Shown: piece by piece, positions 1 to 6,306 of the stretch | Layout: each line of letters starts with the position of its first letter | How positions within the stretch are numbered: the first letter of the stretch is position 1 | NCBI GenBank assembly: GCA_017429205.1 | Contig: JAFRPH010000032.1 | Span: forward strand, 1-6,306 | Reading direction: 5' to 3' | Length of the DNA stretch: 6,306 bases | DNA from: Bacteroidales bacterium | GTDB lineage: Bacteria > Bacteroidota > Bacteroidia > Bacteroidales > UBA932 | Notes under the pieces: model-generated | Seen by the model: only the letters and a program-made list of their open reading frames with translations | Databases searched by the model: none | What the model was told of the DNA's origin: nothing | Position numbers and translations under genes: made by a program

Positions 1-570
1 GGCCTTGTCCACCACCGTGAGGTGCTTCCGGCGGCGACCTGCATACTCGAAGGCGAGACGCAGGATGCGCTCCACCTCGGCACGGCTGTAGATACAGGTG
101 TCATAGGCGGTATTACCATTGTCCTTCCGTCCTTTCTCGCCGAAGTACATGCCTCCGGTGAGTTCCCGGATGCACAGGAAATCGGCCCCGTCCACAAGTT
201 CGGTCTTCAGCGGGGACTTGTCCACCAGGGACTTGAAGGTTTCCACAGGACGGAGGTTCGCGTACAAGCCCAGTTGCTTCCGGATAGCCAGCAGGCCCTG
301 TTCCGGGCGCACCTTGGCCGTGGGGTCGTTGTCGAACCGGGGGTCGCCCACCGCCCCGAAGAGGACGGCGTCGCTGTCCATGCACAAGGCATGGGTTTCC
401 GCCGGATAGGCATCGCCGAAACGGTCGATGGCGCAGGCGCCCACGTATCCGTACGTATAGGATACCTCATGTCCGAAACGGGCGCAGACGGCATCCACGA
501 CCTTGACGGCCTGGGCCACGACTTCCGGGCCGATGCCGTCGCCGGGGAGTTTTGCAATCTTGAGTCTCAT
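1..570 (-). CDS. leuB: 3-isopropylmalate dehydrogenase, N-terminal 190 residues (3' end cut off by window edge)
   Basis: LeuB oxidatively decarboxylates 3-isopropylmalate to the leucine 2-oxoacid precursor with NAD+; in the citramalate route it acts on erythro-3-methylmalate to give 2-oxobutyrate. The frame is open from the ATG at 570 to base 1, 190 residues of an expected 350 or so. It begins [18 protein letters not shown]. Other landmarks are [11 protein letters not shown], the substrate loop [22 protein letters not shown] with Arg97 and Arg107, [20 protein letters not shown] with Arg135 and Tyr142, and VVDKA at the very end with catalytic Lys189. These correspond to Arg94, Arg104, Arg132, Tyr139 and Lys185 of Thermus LeuB (numbering from memory). 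Glu90, Leu93 and Leu94 keep the isopropyl-binding pattern of LeuB, which argues against a tartrate or isocitrate dehydrogenase. The metal-binding aspartates and NAD site lie outside the window. The ATG overlaps the cimA stop. Confidence 0.97.
   Translation of the reverse strand, partial: MRLKIAKLPGDGIGPEVVAQAVKVVDAVCARFGHEVSYTYGYVGACAIDRFGDAYPAETHALCMDSDAVLFGAVGDPRFDNDPTAKVRPEQGLLAIRKQLGLYANLRPVETFKSLVDKSPLKTELVDGADFLCIRELTGGMYFGEKGRKDNGNTAYDTCIYSRAEVERILRLAFEYAGRRRKHLTVVDKA
567..570 (-). promoter_or_regulatory. ATGA start/stop overlap, cimA to leuB
   Basis: The leuB ATG overlaps the cimA TGA. Upstream bases GAAAACAACCTGAT are A-rich without a Shine-Dalgarno core, a context often seen at Bacteroidota starts (general knowledge). 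The N-terminus [16 protein letters not shown] is the normal LeuB beginning. Confidence 0.9.
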
Positions 571-2093
571 ATCAGGTTGTTTTCGATTAAATTCAACATC
601 TTGACCGTGGCCTTGATGGCCGCCTCGGCCTGGTCGGAGTCCACGCCCCGGGTCTTGAAGCCTTTCCCTTGCCAGTCCCAGGAGATGGTCGTCTCCACGA
701 GGGCGTCGGTTTTGCCCCCGGGCGGGATCTTCACGACATAGTCCGTCAGGCGGGGATGCCGGCGGCCCAGGCGGTCGTAGATGATCCAGAGCGCCTTCAT
801 GAAGGCGTCGTACTGGCCGTCGCCGGCCGCCGCCTCCTCATACTCGGTCCCGTCGATGTCGATCCGGATGTTCGCGATGGGACGCATCCCGCGGGCGAGC
901 TGGAGGCTGTAGTTGATGATGTGGATCCGGTCCGGCGCCGTCGTGGAAACGTCCCCTTTCAGGACGTCCGCAACGATGAACGGGAGGTCCTCCGGCGTCA
1001 GGCTCTCCTTCTTGTCGCCGAGTTCGACGACGCGGGCCGTGACCTGCTTCATCTGCTCGGGCGTGAGGTTGATGCCCAGGGATTCCAGGTTCTTGACGAT
1101 GTTCGCCTTGCCGCTGGTCTTCCCGAGGGCGTAGTGGCGGTGCCGGCCGAAGCGCTCCGGCAGGAGGGCGTTCTGGTACAGCCCGCCCTTGCGGTCGCCG
1201 TCGGCGTGGACCCCGCTCGTCTGCGTGAACACGAACTCGCCCACGAGGGGCTTGTTCGCGGGGATCCGCACGCCGGAAATCGTCTCCACATAGCGGCACA
1301 CGTGCATCAGGCGGCCTTCTTCCAGGGTGTTCTCCACCTTGAGGTGGTCGTTGAGAATGCCGATGGCGCTGGAGACGGGCAGGTTGCCGGTCCGCTCCCC
1401 CAGCCCGTTCACGGTCGTGTGCAGGCCCTTGACGCCGGCGCGGACGGCCTCGAAGGCGTTCGCCGCGGCGAAGTCGTAGTCGTTGTGGGGATGGAAGTCG
1501 AAATGGATGCCCGGATAGCGTTCCACCATCGTGCGGCAGAACTCCCACGTGCGAGACGGATCCAGGATGCCCAGGGTGTCGGGCAGCATGATCCGCTTCA
1601 CGGGCGCGTCCTTCAGGGCGTCCACCAGGAAGAACACGTAGTCCGGCGAGTCGGCCATCCCGTTGGACCAGTCCTCGAGGTACACATTGACCTCCATTCC
1701 TTTCGAAACGGCGATGCGGATGTCCCGGAGGATGTCGTCCAAGTGCTCCTGCGGGGTTTTCCGCAGCTGGGCGGTCACGTGGCGGAGGGAGCCCTTCGTC
1801 AGCAGGTTCATCACCTGTCCCCCGGCGGAACGGATCCAGTCCACGGACAGGCCGCCGTCCACGAAGCCGAGCGCCTCCACGGCGCCGAGCTTCCCGCAAG
1901 TGGAAGCCCAGGCGCAGATCTTGGCGAAAGCCTCCTGCTCGCCGCGGGAAACCCGCGCCGAGGCCACCTCGATCCGGTTGACCTTCAGTTCCTCCAGGAG
2001 CAGGCGCGCGATGGCCAGCTTCTCGTCCGGGTTGAACGAGACGCCGGCGGTCTGCTCGCCGTCACGCAGGGTGGTGTCCAGGATTTCGATCAT
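567..2093 (-). CDS. cimA: (R)-citramalate synthase (LeuA-like, Leptospira CimA type)
   Basis: Predicted to condense pyruvate and acetyl-CoA to (R)-citramalate, the first step of the threonine-independent isoleucine route. The 508-residue product has a DRE-TIM barrel with [17 protein letters not shown] (catalytic Arg10, metal ligand Asp11), metal ligands His201 and His203 in [18 protein letters not shown] and TSGVHADGD, then a LeuA-type regulatory domain with GDGQYDA at 424-430. From memory, Leptospira interrogans CimA uses a hydrophobic pyruvate pocket of Leu81, Leu104 and Tyr144; the matching residues here are Leu75 (EALGFVDG), Leu98 (NLLTKGS) and Tyr138 ([10 protein letters not shown]), all conserved. 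Its reported isoleucine-site residues Tyr430, Asp431, Leu451, Tyr454, Ile458 and Val468 also match Tyr428, Asp429, Leu449, Tyr452, Ile456 and Val466. Inference: pyruvate-specific and inhibited by isoleucine. The alternative is a second isopropylmalate or homocitrate synthase, less likely because the pocket lacks the LeuA histidine. It is wedged between leuD and leuB, with ATGA overlaps on both sides. Confidence 0.9.
   Translation of the reverse strand: MIEILDTTLRDGEQTAGVSFNPDEKLAIARLLLEELKVNRIEVASARVSRGEQEAFAKICAWASTCGKLGAVEALGFVDGGLSVDWIRSAGGQVMNLLTKGSLRHVTAQLRKTPQEHLDDILRDIRIAVSKGMEVNVYLEDWSNGMADSPDYVFFLVDALKDAPVKRIMLPDTLGILDPSRTWEFCRTMVERYPGIHFDFHPHNDYDFAAANAFEAVRAGVKGLHTTVNGLGERTGNLPVSSAIGILNDHLKVENTLEEGRLMHVCRYVETISGVRIPANKPLVGEFVFTQTSGVHADGDRKGGLYQNALLPERFGRHRHYALGKTSGKANIVKNLESLGINLTPEQMKQVTARVVELGDKKESLTPEDLPFIVADVLKGDVSTTAPDRIHIINYSLQLARGMRPIANIRIDIDGTEYEEAAAGDGQYDAFMKALWIIYDRLGRRHPRLTDYVVKIPPGGKTDALVETTISWDWQGKGFKTRGVDSDQAEAAIKATVKMLNLIENNLI
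2090..2093 (-). promoter_or_regulatory. ATGA start/stop overlap, leuD to cimA
   Basis: The cimA ATG overlaps the leuD TGA. A GAGAAG run ends two bases before the ATG, too close for a standard ribosome binding site. The first residues [14 protein letters not shown] put the DRE-TIM motif at the normal distance from the N-terminus, which supports this start. Confidence 0.9.
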
Positions 2094-2680
2094 CGCTTCT
2101 CGTAGGATTCGATCTTGTCTTTCTGCAGGAGCAGGTAGTCGATGTCGTCCAGCGCGTTCATCAGGCAGTACTTTTTGTACGCGTTCAGCTCGAAGGACTG
2201 GCTCCGGCCCGTGGCGAGATTCGTCACGGTCTGGTTCGGGACGTCCACCCGCACCTTCGTCGCGGGATCCGCCTCGATGGAGGCGAACAGCTCCTCCAGG
2301 AAGGACGGGGTCACGACCACCGGCAGGACGAAGTTGTTCAGCTCGTTGTTCTTGTGGATGTCCGCGAAGAAACTGGAAATCACGACTTTGAAGCCGTAGC
2401 CGGCGATGGCCCAGGCCGCGTGTTCGCGGCTGGAGCCGGAGCCGAAGTTGCGGCCCGCGACGAGGATCTCGCCGCCATAACGCGGATCGTTCAGGACGAA
2501 GTCCGGATCCGGCGTGCCGTCGGGACGGTAGCGCCAGTCACGGAACAGGTTGTCGCCGAAGAACTGTTCGTCCCGCGTGGTCGCCTTCAAGAAGCGGGCG
2601 GGAATGATCTGGTCCGTGTCCACGTTCTCGAGCGGGAGCGGGACGCAGGTGCTCTCGATGATGTCGAATTTCTGTTTCAT
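2090..2680 (-). CDS. leuD: 3-isopropylmalate dehydratase, small subunit
   Basis: LeuD is the swivel-domain partner of LeuC; it supplies substrate-recognition residues of the isopropylmalate isomerase and is probably shared with the citramalate branch. The 196-residue product begins [20 protein letters not shown], has [14 protein letters not shown] (about 19-32), the [10 protein letters not shown] segment and the hallmark [16 protein letters not shown] (about 76-91), followed by [18 protein letters not shown]. Length is close to the roughly 200 residues of E. coli LeuD. The start is the ATG overlapping the leuC TGA. The frame is open much further upstream, but that part is antisensical arginine- and proline-rich translation of leuC in another frame and was excluded. 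The stop overlaps the start of the citramalate synthase gene by ATGA. There are no unusual features. Confidence 0.97.
   Translation of the reverse strand: MKQKFDIIESTCVPLPLENVDTDQIIPARFLKATTRDEQFFGDNLFRDWRYRPDGTPDPDFVLNDPRYGGEILVAGRNFGSGSSREHAAWAIAGYGFKVVISSFFADIHKNNELNNFVLPVVVTPSFLEELFASIEADPATKVRVDVPNQTVTNLATGRSQSFELNAYKKYCLMNALDDIDYLLLQKDKIESYEKR
2677..2680 (-). promoter_or_regulatory. ATGA start/stop overlap, leuC to leuD
   Basis: The leuD ATG overlaps the leuC TGA. Upstream bases CCCCGCGTACTGCT carry no Shine-Dalgarno motif at all, so initiation here probably depends on ribosomes finishing leuC. Coupling would help keep the two isomerase subunits in balance (inference). Confidence 0.9.
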
Positions 2681-4071
2681 AGCAGTACGCGGGGATCGGT
2701 GATGAAGCCGGTGACGGCCGCGGCGGCCGCCGTCAGCGGGCTGGCGAGGAGCGTCCGGGAACCGGGACCCTGCCGGCCCTCGAAGTTCCGGTTGCTCGTG
2801 GAGACGCAGTACTTTCCGGCGGGGACCTTGTCGGGGTTCATCGCCAGGCAGGCGGAACAGCCCGGCTGGCGGATCTCGAAGCCGGCGGCCTCGAGAATCT
2901 TGCCCAGGCCCTCCTCCTCGATCTGGCGGCGGACCTTCCAGGAACCGGGGACGAGCCACGCCACGACGCCCGGCGCCTTCTTGCGGCCGGCGGCGATGGA
3001 CGCGAACGCGCGGAAGTCCTCGATGCGCCCGTTCGTGCAGGCGCCGAGGAAAACATAGTCGACGGGCTTTCCGAGGAGCATGTCTCCCGGACGGAAGCCC
3101 ATATATTTCAAGGACTTGCAGAAGGACGCGTGGGCCTCGGCCGGGATCTCGTCCAGCGTGGGCAGATAGCCCGTGATGGCCATGCCCATCCCGGGATTGG
3201 TCCCGTAGGTGAGCATCGGCGCGATTTCGGCCGCGTCGAACACGACTTCGCGGTCGAAGACGGCGTCCGCGTCGCTGCGGAGCCGCTTCCAGGCGGCGAC
3301 GGCCTTGTCCCAGTCCTCCCCCTTCGGCGCGTAGTCGCGGCCCTTCAGGTAGGCGAAGGTGGTCTCGTCCGGGGCGATGAAGCCGCCGCGGGCGCCCATC
3401 TCGATGGACAGGTTGCAAAGCGTCAGGCGGCCTTCCATCGACAGGGCCCGTACGGCGGAACCGGCGTACTCCACGAAGTAGCCCGTCGCGCCGCTGGTGG
3501 TGAGCTTGCTCATCAGGAAAAGGGCCATGTCCTTGGCGGTCACGCCCTTCCCCAGTTCGCCCTCGATGCGGATCCGCATCGACTTGGGCTTCTGCTGGAG
3601 GATGCACTGCGAAGCCAGGACCATCTCCACCTCGGAAGTGCCGATGCCGAACGCGACCGCGCCGACGGCGCCGTGCGTGGACGTGTGCGAGTCACCGCAC
3701 ACGATGGTCATTCCGGGCAGGGACAGGCCCTTCTCCGGCCCCACGACGTGGATGATGCCGTTGTCCGGGTCCATCATCCCATAGTGCGTGAGCCCGAACT
3801 CGGCGGCGTTGGCCGCGAGGGCGTCCACCTGTTTCTTGGACACCGGATCCTCGATGGGCCTTTCCTGGCCCTCCGTCGGGGTGTTGTGGTCCGGCATACA
3901 GAAAATCTTTTCCGGGCGCAGGCAGCGGATGCCCCGCTCGCGCAGGCCGTCGAACGCCTGCGGGCTGGTCACCTCGTGGCAGTAGAGCCGGTCGATGTAC
4001 AGCTGGTCGGGCCCGCCTTCCACGTGCTGGACGACATGCGCGTCCCAGATCTTGTCAAAGAGGGTATTCAT
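2677..4071 (-). CDS. leuC: 3-isopropylmalate dehydratase, large subunit
   Basis: LeuC is the [4Fe-4S] aconitase-type subunit that, with LeuD, isomerises 2- to 3-isopropylmalate through a dehydration/rehydration. In the citramalate route the same pair converts (R)-citramalate to erythro-3-methylmalate. The product is 464 residues, the usual length. Motifs in order: [14 protein letters not shown] (about 31-44), MPDHNTPT (59-66), [14 protein letters not shown] (125-138), [11 protein letters not shown] with cluster ligand Cys345, and [12 protein letters not shown] with ligands Cys405 and Cys408. All three cluster cysteines are present, so the enzyme looks active and oxygen-sensitive. The start [14 protein letters not shown] is the standard N-terminus; the frame stays open upstream into leuA but that extension has no LeuC character. 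It lies in ATGA overlap with both leuA and leuD. The alanine run at 448-452 comes from GC-rich codons near the C-terminus and lies outside the catalytic motifs. Confidence 0.97.
   Translation of the reverse strand: MNTLFDKIWDAHVVQHVEGGPDQLYIDRLYCHEVTSPQAFDGLRERGIRCLRPEKIFCMPDHNTPTEGQERPIEDPVSKKQVDALAANAAEFGLTHYGMMDPDNGIIHVVGPEKGLSLPGMTIVCGDSHTSTHGAVGAVAFGIGTSEVEMVLASQCILQQKPKSMRIRIEGELGKGVTAKDMALFLMSKLTTSGATGYFVEYAGSAVRALSMEGRLTLCNLSIEMGARGGFIAPDETTFAYLKGRDYAPKGEDWDKAVAAWKRLRSDADAVFDREVVFDAAEIAPMLTYGTNPGMGMAITGYLPTLDEIPAEAHASFCKSLKYMGFRPGDMLLGKPVDYVFLGACTNGRIEDFRAFASIAAGRKKAPGVVAWLVPGSWKVRRQIEEEGLGKILEAAGFEIRQPGCSACLAMNPDKVPAGKYCVSTSNRNFEGRQGPGSRTLLASPLTAAAAAVTGFITDPRVLL
4068..4071 (-). promoter_or_regulatory. 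ATGA start/stop overlap, leuA to leuC
   Basis: The leuC ATG overlaps the leuA TGA. Upstream bases ATCAACAAGATTGT are A/T-rich for this GC-rich region but contain no good Shine-Dalgarno motif. The overlap fixes the leuC start, because longer readings have no homology character. Confidence 0.9.
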
Positions 4072-5561
4072 ACAATCTTGTTGATACAATCCACATAAGC
4101 CTCGATGGAGGCCGTCACAATGTCGGTCGAAGCGCCGAAGCCGTAGTACACCCGTCCCTCGTTCTCCACCTGCATGTGGACCTTGCAGCAGTCGTCGGAC
4201 CCCTTGGTCACACCCTGGATGGTGAACTCGTTGATGGTGACATGGCGCCGGACGATCTGCCGCAGCGCGTTGATGGCGGCGTCCACCGGGCCGTTGCCGG
4301 TCGCGGCCGCCTCGAACTTCTCCCCGGCGATGTCCAGCCCGACGGAGGCCACCGGCTTCACGCCGATGCCGCTCGTCGCCTGGAGCCAGTCCACCTTGAT
4401 GTGGCGCGCGGCGGCCCGGTCGGCCCCGGCGAGCATCAGGATGTCGTCGTCGTGGATCTCCTTCTTGCTGTCGGCGAGGCGGAGGAACTGCTCGTACACC
4501 TCGTCCAGCTTGTCCTCGTCCAGCTTCACGCCGTTCACTTCCAGGCGGTACTTGAGGGCCGCCCGGCCACTGCGGGCCGTCAGGACGATGGAATTCGTGT
4601 CGACGCCCACGTCTTTCGGGTCGATGATCTCGTAGGTCTCCGCGTTCTTCAGGACGCCGTCCTGGTGGATGCCGGACGAATGGGCGAAGGCGTTCTTCCC
4701 GACGATGGCCTTGTTCGGCTGCACCGGCATGTTCATCAGGGACGATACGAGCCGGCTCGTGGGATAGATTCGCTTGGTATTGATGTTCGTCTCCAGCGGA
4801 ATCCCGTGATGGGCCTTCAGAATCATCGCAATCTCCTCCAGGGCGGTGTTCCCCGCCCTTTCGCCGATGCCGTTGATCGTGACCTCGCACTGGCGGGCGC
4901 CGTTCAGCAGGCCGGCCATCGTGTTGGCCGTCGCCATTCCGAGGTCGTTGTGGCAGTGGGTGGAGATGATGGCCTTGTGGACGCCGTCCACGTGCTCCAT
5001 CAGGTACTTGATCTTGGCGCCGAACTCCTCCGGCAGGCAGTAGCCCGTCGTGTCGGGGATGTTCACCACGGTCGCGCCCGCCTTGATCACGGCCTCCACC
5101 ACGCGGGCGAGGAACTCGTTGTCGGTGCGGCCGGCGTCCTCCGCGTAGAATTCGACGTCCTCGACGTACTTCTTCGCGTACTTGACGGCGCGGACGGCCC
5201 GTTCCAGCACTTCCTCCCGGGTGGAGTTGAACTTGTACCGGATGTGCGAGTCGGACGTGCCGATTCCGGTGTGGATCCGGCCCCGCTTGGCGTACTTCAG
5301 CGCCTCCGCGGCCATGTCGATGTCTTTCTCCACGGCCCGCGACAGCGCGCAGACCGTGGGCCAGGTCACCGCCTTGGAAATCTCCACGACCGAGTTGAAA
5401 TCACCCGGCGAGGAGATCGGGAAACCGGCCTCGATGACGTCCACGCCGAGGAGCTCCAGGGCCTTGGCGACCTGGATCTTCTCCACGGTGTTCAGCTGAC
5501 ATCCCGGGACCTGTTCCCCGTCGCGGAGCGTGGTGTCGAATATGTACACCCGGTCGCTCAT
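4068..5561 (-). CDS. leuA: 2-isopropylmalate synthase
   Basis: LeuA condenses acetyl-CoA with 2-oxoisovalerate to 2-isopropylmalate, the committed step of leucine synthesis in the cytoplasm. The 497-residue product has the DRE-TIM barrel first: [13 protein letters not shown] (residues 8-20, catalytic Arg13 and metal ligand Asp14), the metal ligands His202 and His204 in [14 protein letters not shown], the family signature [10 protein letters not shown] (229-238) and HSSGIHQDG (294-302). A linker domain and the C-terminal leucine-sensing LeuA dimer domain follow, with GNGPVDA at 422-428 and [13 protein letters not shown] near the end. His97 in [12 protein letters not shown] is the residue typical of isopropylmalate synthases at the 2-oxoacid pocket, and separates it from the CimA paralogue downstream, which has Leu98. 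Length and domain order are normal, so feedback inhibition by leucine is expected. The start is the only ATG at the ilvC junction and gives the usual N-terminus. Both junctions are ATGA overlaps. Confidence 0.97.
   Translation of the reverse strand: MSDRVYIFDTTLRDGEQVPGCQLNTVEKIQVAKALELLGVDVIEAGFPISSPGDFNSVVEISKAVTWPTVCALSRAVEKDIDMAAEALKYAKRGRIHTGIGTSDSHIRYKFNSTREEVLERAVRAVKYAKKYVEDVEFYAEDAGRTDNEFLARVVEAVIKAGATVVNIPDTTGYCLPEEFGAKIKYLMEHVDGVHKAIISTHCHNDLGMATANTMAGLLNGARQCEVTINGIGERAGNTALEEIAMILKAHHGIPLETNINTKRIYPTSRLVSSLMNMPVQPNKAIVGKNAFAHSSGIHQDGVLKNAETYEIIDPKDVGVDTNSIVLTARSGRAALKYRLEVNGVKLDEDKLDEVYEQFLRLADSKKEIHDDDILMLAGADRAAARHIKVDWLQATSGIGVKPVASVGLDIAGEKFEAAATGNGPVDAAINALRQIVRRHVTINEFTIQGVTKGSDDCCKVHMQVENEGRVYYGFGASTDIVTASIEAYVDCINKIV
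5558..5561 (-). promoter_or_regulatory. ATGA start/stop overlap, ilvC to leuA
   Basis: The leuA ATG and ilvC TGA share bases, which suggests translational coupling by re-initiation. The bases just upstream read GAAGAGATCGACCG; the purine run GAAGAGA about seven bases before the ATG is a possible weak ribosome binding site, the best of the five junctions. Confidence 0.9.
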
Positions 5562-6306
5562 CGGTCGATCTCTTCGGGACGGAGCTTACGGACGGCGGCG
5601 CCGGTGCGCCAGAGCTCGCTCTCGCGGAGCGCCTTCAGTTCCTTCTCCAGGCCTTCGCGGTAGTCCGGCTTGGAGTTCGCGTCGATGGAGACCTGGGCCT
5701 CCTCGCCGCTGGCCACCCGCTGGTACAGCTTCTCGAACACGGGCTTGGTGGCATCGTGGAACGGGCCCATCCAGTCCAGCGCGCCGCGCTGGGCGGTGGT
5801 GGAGCAGTTCGCGTACATCCAGTCCATGCCCTTCTCGGCGAAGAGCGGCATCAGGGACTGGGTCAGCTCCTCGACGGTCTCGTTGAAGGCCTCGGACGGG
5901 CTGTGGCCGTGCTCGCGGAGCACTTCGTACTGGGCGGACAGGATGCCCTGGATCGCGCCCATCAGGGTGCCGCGCTCACCGGTGAGGTCGGAATAGACCT
6001 CGCGCTTGAAATCGGTCTCGAACAGGTAGCCGGAGCCCACGCCGATGCCCAGGGCGAGCGTGCGGTCGAGGGCGCGGCCGGTGGCGTCCTGGTAGACGGC
6101 GTAGGAGGAATTCACGCCGCGGCCCTGCAGGAAGAGGCGGCGGAGGGAGGTGCCGGAGCCCTTCGGGGCCACCATGATCACGTCCACGTCCGCGGGCGGG
6201 ACGATGCCCGTGCGCTCCTTGTAGGTGATGCCGAAGCCGTGGGAGAAATACAGGGCCTTCCCCGCGGTCAGGTGCTTCTTCACGGTGGGCCAGATCGCGA
6301 TCTGGG
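5558..6306 (-). CDS. ilvC: Ketol-acid reductoisomerase, C-terminal part (5' end cut off by window edge)
   Basis: This enzyme performs the Mg2+-dependent alkyl migration and NADPH-dependent reduction of 2-acetolactate (valine/leucine) and 2-aceto-2-hydroxybutyrate (isoleucine). About 248 residues are visible, starting in frame at [12 protein letters not shown]; the GTG at 6283 is an internal valine, not a start. The N-terminal third with most of the NADPH-binding Rossmann fold lies beyond base 6306. Visible landmarks are [10 protein letters not shown], the [11 protein letters not shown] segment, the metal-binding motif [16 protein letters not shown] (Asp and Glu at about residues 106 and 110 of the visible part), the [11 protein letters not shown] helix, and the substrate-side [12 protein letters not shown]. 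It ends in [11 protein letters not shown], as full-length family members do (about 347 residues in Bacteroides, from memory). The second half resembles Bacteroides and yeast mitochondrial Ilv5 enzymes rather than the long E. coli form. Its TGA stop overlaps the leuA start by ATGA. Identity is secure. Confidence 0.97.
   Translation of the reverse strand, partial: QIAIWPTVKKHLTAGKALYFSHGFGITYKERTGIVPPADVDVIMVAPKGSGTSLRRLFLQGRGVNSSYAVYQDATGRALDRTLALGIGVGSGYLFETDFKREVYSDLTGERGTLMGAIQGILSAQYEVLREHGHSPSEAFNETVEELTQSLMPLFAEKGMDWMYANCSTTAQRGALDWMGPFHDATKPVFEKLYQRVASGEEAQVSIDANSKPDYREGLEKELKALRESELWRTGAAVRKLRPEEIDR

Larger units (their letters stand above)
1..6306 (-). other. Part of an ilvC-leuA-leuC-leuD-cimA-leuB operon
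   Basis: Six same-strand genes follow each other with no intergenic base, so they almost certainly share one transcript reading from high to low coordinates. No promoter, leader peptide, attenuator or terminator is visible inside the window; the control region should lie upstream of ilvC, beyond base 6306. The gene set covers the shared Ile/Val step (ilvC), the complete leucine branch (leuA, leuC, leuD, leuB) and the entry to isoleucine via citramalate (cimA). Acetolactate synthase, dihydroxyacid dehydratase and transaminase genes are not here; ilvB, ilvN/H and ilvD would be natural neighbours upstream, which is inference. Confidence 0.93.

Noticed and set aside
571..620. Possible internal promoter ahead of leuB in the A/T-richer end of cimA
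   Set aside because: I find no Bacteroidota-type TTTG and TAnnTTTG pair at suitable spacing. The A/T-richness is explained by the codons for [10 protein letters not shown].
669..2105. Long plus-strand open frame (478 codons) antisense to cimA
   Set aside because: Same effect: it lies wholly on a confidently identified gene, has repetitive low-complexity composition and no family motif.
2713..2733. GC-rich near-palindrome that could form a hairpin or terminator
   Set aside because: It encodes the Ala run 448-452 of LeuC with GCC/GCG codons, is not perfectly self-complementary, has no following T-tract and lies inside the gene.
2681..3607. Upstream extension of the leuD frame
   Set aside because: The extended reading is Arg/Pro/Gly-rich and overlaps leuC out of frame. 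The LeuD family N-terminus starts exactly at the ATG at 2680.
3130..4098. Plus-strand open frame (322 codons) antisense to leuC
   Set aside because: Composition is that of a shadow frame, and it covers the conserved LeuC catalytic region, which fully explains the sequence.
4176..5663. Long plus-strand open frame (495 codons) antisense to leuA
   Set aside because: It mirrors leuA in a GC-rich genome, where codon bias removes stops from the opposite strand. The product is rich in Val, His, Arg, Asp and Gly with no recognisable motif.
1..6306. Novel defence, mobile or RNA-based system
   Set aside because: Every base is accounted for by six recognised biosynthetic genes. There are no direct or inverted repeats, tRNA or rRNA genes, transposases or CRISPR units.

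Overview
The window is one uninterrupted stretch of branched-chain amino acid biosynthesis, all on the minus strand and transcribed from high to low coordinates. In transcription order it holds ilvC (3' part only), leuA, leuC, leuD, a cimA-type citramalate synthase gene, and leuB (5' part only). I see no tRNA, rRNA, mobile element, CRISPR array, promoter or terminator, and essentially no base outside a coding sequence. Both ends cut through genes, so the operon continues on both sides.

The proteins point to Bacteroidota. IlvC is the type whose second half recalls Bacteroides and yeast Ilv5 enzymes ([20 protein letters not shown]). The order leuA-leuC-leuD-LeuA-like gene-leuB is, from memory, the arrangement in Bacteroides-like genomes, and most start codons lack a convincing Shine-Dalgarno sequence, as is common in that phylum. 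GC content is high by eye (about 60 % or more), so a GC-rich, probably uncultured Bacteroidales-like lineage fits better than a classical Bacteroides. The family or genus cannot be fixed from this window.

The genes work together as follows. IlvC acts in both the valine/leucine and the isoleucine branches. LeuA commits 2-oxoisovalerate to leucine. CimA condenses pyruvate with acetyl-CoA to (R)-citramalate. LeuCD and LeuB then serve two pathways: isopropylmalate to the leucine precursor, and citramalate to 2-oxobutyrate, the isoleucine precursor. The operon thus encodes a route to isoleucine that does not need threonine deaminase. LeuA and CimA each carry their own C-terminal regulatory domain, so one transcript can still be controlled separately by leucine and isoleucine at the enzyme level.

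The most striking structural point is that all five gene junctions are the same 4-base ATGA overlap (start codon of the next gene, TGA stop of the previous one). This implies tight translational coupling along the whole message. I found no convincing previously undescribed system. The value lies in the citramalate synthase call, which generic annotation may label as a second 2-isopropylmalate synthase, and in the perfectly regular overlaps.
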